This document shows positions 60,217 to 64,000 of a stretch of 64,000 bases of DNA, piece after piece. Under the pieces are notes generated by a model that worked only from the letters and a program-made list of their open reading frames with translations, was not told where the DNA came from and did no database searches. Position 1 is the first letter of the stretch; every line of letters begins with the position of its first letter. A program made the position numbers and the translations under genes. The DNA comes from Ehretia macrophylla (Eukaryota > Streptophyta > Magnoliopsida > Boraginales > Ehretiaceae): the NCBI GenBank assembly GCA_037974665.1, contig CM075769.1, positions 82,341,190 to 82,405,189 of the forward strand. Direction: 5' to 3'.

Positions 60217-60770
60217 GTCATGTGGGGGGTAGAATTTCATTTTTGAGTTAACGGTTCATTGTACTATCATAGAGAGATGGCCCATTCAGAAGGCCTAATG
60301 GCCTTAACAACAACGCATCTGCTTCAACAACGCAGCATTCTCGCAATACGTGATATCGATGCGTTGTAGGGCCCTCTAATGTCATGCGAGTAAGGTTGTC
60401 GTCCTTTTAACAGCTCACGACATACGATCCGGGACGGAAAAACAGAGCTTAATAAGAAAAGTGGCCCGAAACTAATGAAAACGTTCAATTTTGGGCTCCA
60501 AAAAGGGCACAGCGAGGAAGCTGCTGCGCTCGTCGAAGAGCTCACGGAGAGCTTTCCAACGGTATGCTGTGCACCGCGTAACTCCTTACGGATCAAAAGT
60601 TATGGGCACCGGAGCGACGGAGTCCTGGTCACAAGCCATACGCCCTCGGTGTGCGGGCCCAGCCTCCACACCGAAGTTGCCTTGCCCAAGGTGCCGTTAG
60701 ATTCGATAATAGAAATGTGGTGGATAAAGTATCTTGGCAACCCTAAGCCGAGGAAAAAAAATTGAAAAGG

Positions 60771-60889
60771 GGGGTGCAACACGAGGACTTCCCAAGGGGT
60801 CACCCATCCTAGTACTACTCTCGCCCAAGCACGGTTAACTTCGGAGTTCTGATGGGATCCGGTGCATTAGTGCTGGTATGATAGCACCC
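60771..60889 (-). rRNA. 5S rRNA gene copy 72 (B1)
   Basis: About three changes (7, 56, 95). Confidence 0.95.
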
Positions 60890-61445
60890 ATCATGGGGGG
60901 GTAGAATTCCTTTTTGTGTTAACGGTTCACAGTCCCAGCCTAGAGAGATGGCCCATTGCGAAGGCCCAATGGGCTTAACAACAACCCATCCACTTCAACA
61001 ACGCAGCATCCTCGCAAGATGAGATATCGACGCATTGTAGGGCCCTCTAATGTCTCGCGAGTGAGGTTGTCGTCCTATTAACAACTCACGACGTACGATC
61101 CGCGACGGAAAAACAGAGCTTATTAAGAAAAATGGCCCGAAACTAATGAAAACGTTCGATTTTGGGCTCCAAAAAGGGCACAGCGAGCAAGCTGCTACGC
61201 CCATCGTAGAGCTCTTGGAGAGCTTTCCAACAGTATGCTGTGCACTCCATAACGCCTTACGGATCAAAAGTTATGGGCACCGGAGCGACAGAGACATGGT
61301 CACAAGCCCTACGCCCTCGGTTTGCAGGCTCAGCCTCCACATGAAGAGAAGTTGTCTTGCCCAAGGTGCCGTGGGATTCGATAATAGAAATGTGGTGCAT
61401 AAAGTGTCTTGGCAACCCTAACCGGAGGAAAAAAAATTGAAAAGG

Positions 61446-61564
61446 GGGGTGCAACACGAGGACTTCCCAGGGGGTCACCCATCCTAGTACTACTCTCAGC
61501 CAAGCACGCTTAACTTCGGAGTTCTGATGGGATCAGGTGCATTAGTGCTGGTATGATCGCACCC
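61446..61564 (-). rRNA. 5S rRNA gene copy 73 (B2)
   Basis: About three changes (30, 66, 67); IE is touched at 67. Confidence 0.95.
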
Positions 61565-62121
61565 ATCATGTTGGGGGTAGAATTCCTTTTTGTGTTAACG
61601 GTTCACAGTCCCAGCCTAGAGAGATGGCCCATTCAGATGGCCCAATGGGCTTAACAGCAAGCCATCCGCTTCAACAACGCAGCATCCTTGCAAGACGTGA
61701 TATCGACGCATTGTAGCGCCCTCTAATGTCCAGCGAGTAAGGTCGTCGTCCTTTGAAAAGCTAACGACGTACTATCCGGGACGGAAAAACAGAGCATAAT
61801 AAGAAAAGTGGCCCGAAACTGATGAAAACATTCAATTTTTTGCTCGAAAAAGGGCACAGCGAGCAAGCTTGCTGCCCCCATTGTAGAGCTCTCGGAGAGC
61901 TTTCCAATGGTATGCTGTGCGCCAGGTAACTCCTTACGGATCAAAAGTTATGGCACCGGAGTGACGGAGACCTCGTCACAAGCCATACGCCCTCGGTTTG
62001 CGAGCCCAGCCTCCACGTGAAATGAAATTGTCTTGCCCAAGGTGCCGTGAGATTCGATAATAGAAATGTGGTGGATAAAGTATTTTGGCAACCCTAACCG
62101 GAGGAAAAAAATTTGAAAAAG

Positions 62122-62240
62122 GGGGTGCAACACGAGGACTTCCCAATGGGTCACCCATCCTAGTACTACTCTCGCCCAAACACGCTTAACTTCGGAGTTC
62201 TGATGGGATCCGGAGTATGAGAGCTGGTATGATCGCACCC
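62122..62240 (-). rRNA. 5S rRNA gene copy 74, type A island
   Basis: About seven changes, four of them clustered at RNA 19-27 (plus strand GGAGTATGAGAGC). Upstream flank is type A (GATGGCACAATTCCTTTATG) amid type B copies. Confidence 0.93.
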
Positions 62241-62799
62241 GTCATGTTGATGGCACAATTCCTTTATGTGTTAACGGTTCACAGTCCCAGCCTAGAGAGA
62301 TTGCCCATTCAGAAGGCCCAATGGGCTTAACAACAACCCATCCGCTTTAGCAACACAGCTTCCTCGTAAGACGTGATATCGACGTGTTGTAGGGCCCTCT
62401 AATGTCCCGCGAGTATGGTTGTCGTCCTTTTAACAGCTCACGTTGGAGGATCCGGGAAGGAAAAACATAGCAAAATCAGAAAAGTGGGCCGAAACTGATG
62501 AAAACGTTCGATTTTGGGATCCAAAAAATGGCAGAGCGAGAAAGCTTGTTGCTCCCGTCGTAGAGCTCTCGTAGAGCTTTCCAACGGTATGCTGTGCGCC
62601 GCGTAACTCCTTAGGGATCAAAAGTAATGGGCACCAGAGCGATAGAGACTTGGTCACAAGCCCTACGCCCTTAGTTTGCGGGCCCAGCCTCCACGTGAAG
62701 CGAAGTTGATTTGCCCAATGTGCCGTGGGATTCAATAATAGAAATGTGGTGGATAAAGTATCTTGGCAACCCAAACCGGAGGAAAAAAAATTGAAAAGG

Positions 62800-62918
62800 G
62801 GGGTGCAACACGAGGACTTCCCAGGGGGTCACCCATCCTAGCACTACTCTCGCCCAAGCATGCTTAACTTCGGAGTTCTGATGGGATCTGGTGCATTAGT
62901 GCTGGTATGATCGCACCC
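62800..62918 (-). rRNA. 5S rRNA gene copy 75
   Basis: About three changes (30, 58, 77). Upstream GGTGGTGGTAGAATTTC, type B. Confidence 0.95.
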
Positions 62919-63476
62919 GTCATGGTGGTGGTAGAATTTCTTTTTGTGTTAGCGGTTCACAGTCCCAGCCTAGAAAGATGGCCCATTCAAAAGGCCCAAT
63001 GGGCTTAACAACAACCCATCCGCTTCAACAACGCAGCATCCTCGCAAGACATGATATCGACGCATTGTAGGGCCCTCTAATGTCCCGCGAGTAATGTTTT
63101 TGTCCTTTTAACAGCTCACGACTTATGATCCGGGACAGAAAAACAGAGCTTAATAAGAAAAGTGGCTCGAAACTGATGAAAACGTTCAATTTTGGGTTCC
63201 AAAAAGGGCACAGCGAGCAAGCTGCTGCGCCCGTCGTAGAGCCCTCGGAAGGCCTTCCAACGGTATGCTGTGCGCCGTGTAACTCCTTACGGATCAAAAG
63301 TTATGGGCACCGGAGCGACAGAGACTTGGTCACAAGCCCTACGCCCTTGGTTTGCGGGCCCAGCCTCCACGTGAAGCGAAGTTGTCTTGCCCAAGGTGCC
63401 GTGGGATTCGTTAATAGAAATGTGGTGGATAAAGTATCTTGGCAACCCTAACCGGAAAAAAAAAAAATTGAAAAGG

Positions 63477-63595
63477 GGGGTGCACCATGAGGACTTCCCA
63501 AGGGGTCACCCACCCTAGTACTACTCTCGCCCAAGCACGCTTAACTTTGGAGTTCTGATGGGATCCGGTGCATTAGTGCTGGTATGATCGCACCC
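63477..63595 (-). rRNA. 5S rRNA gene copy 76
   Basis: About five changes (48, 83, 95, 108, 111). Upstream flank is a hybrid: GTGGGGGTAGAATTCC of type B followed by TTTATGTG of type A. Confidence 0.94.
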
Positions 63596-64000
63596 GTCAT
63601 AGTGGGGGTAGAATTCCTTTATGTGTTAACGGTTCACAGTCTCAACCTAGAGAGATGGCCCATTCAGAAGGGCCAATGGGCTTAACAACAACCCATCCCC
63701 TTCAACAACGCAGCATCCTCGCAATACGTGATATCGACGCGTTGTAGGGCCATCTAATGTCCCGGGAGTAAGGTTGTCGTCCTTTTAAGAGCTCACGACG
63801 CACGATCCGTGACGGAAAAACAGAGCTTATTAAGAAAAGTGGCCCAAAACTGATGAAAACGTTCGATTTTGGGCTCCAAAAAGGGCACAGTGAGAAATCT
63901 ACTGCACCCGTCGTAGAGCTCTCGTAGAGCTTTCCAACGGTATGCTGTGCGCTGCGTAACTCCTTACGGATCAAAAGTTATGGGCACCGGAGCGATGGAG

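Larger units (their letters stand above)
34940..64000 (-). repeat. 5S rDNA tandem array, segment 3 (43 gene copies)
   Basis: Units of 674-682 bp, with short ones of 647 (37141 to 37788; 40499 to 41146) and 660 bp (45213 to 45873) and a long one of 689 bp (58055 to 58744, a local duplication of GATGGCCCATTC). From about 49.3 kb the spacer changes: type B upstream region, AGAGCTTAATAAG in place of AGAGCTAAATTAG, and GCAGCATCC with GTGATATCG. The last 405 bp are spacer of a unit cut by the window end. No gene other than 5S is seen. Confidence 0.97.

Noticed and set aside
1-64000. CRISPR array, bacterial rRNA operon or centromeric satellite as the source of the periodicity
   Set aside because: The period of about 677 bp contains a eukaryotic 5S gene with Pol III control boxes; there is no short repeat-spacer pattern, and the insertions are plant LTR elements.

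Overview
The window is a long block of plant 5S ribosomal DNA. A unit of about 677 bp repeats head to tail from end to end. Each unit holds one 119-nt 5S rRNA gene, always on the minus strand, and a spacer of about 558 bp. I count 76 gene copies. The gene carries the angiosperm 5S control boxes and T-run terminators. The ACTAATGCACC stretch near RNA position 20 fits a eudicot better than a grass, but the species cannot be told from this sequence. No host protein-coding gene is visible.

Layout: 1-15167 holds 23 copies. 15168-24256 is a broken Ty3/gypsy LTR retrotransposon of Tekay/Del-like chromovirus type on the plus strand, inserted 44 bp upstream of a 5S start. 24253-31133 holds 10 copies. 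31134-34939 is a solo LTR of a related family on the minus strand, with a 4-bp target duplication. 34940-64000 holds 43 copies. Near 49.3 kb the array changes character: the 5S upstream region switches from a CATAAAGG / GTGCC form (type A) to a CAAAAAGG / CTACCCCC form (type B).

The array is old and poorly homogenised. By eye no copy equals the array consensus. The best four differ at two sites, most at three to ten, and only about six keep the whole internal control region unchanged. Many changes are transitions at CpG sites, as expected if the array has long been methylated. Shared variants, shared spacer deletions and identical stretches reveal two-, three- and five-unit higher-order duplications. 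The window therefore looks like a largely silent or peripheral part of a 5S locus, where unequal exchange and retroelement insertion go on but selection on single copies is weak. Difference counts and positions were made by eye and may be off by one or two per copy. RNA positions are numbered from the 5' end of the 119-nt transcript; A box is 50-64, intermediate element (IE) 67-72, C box 80-97.
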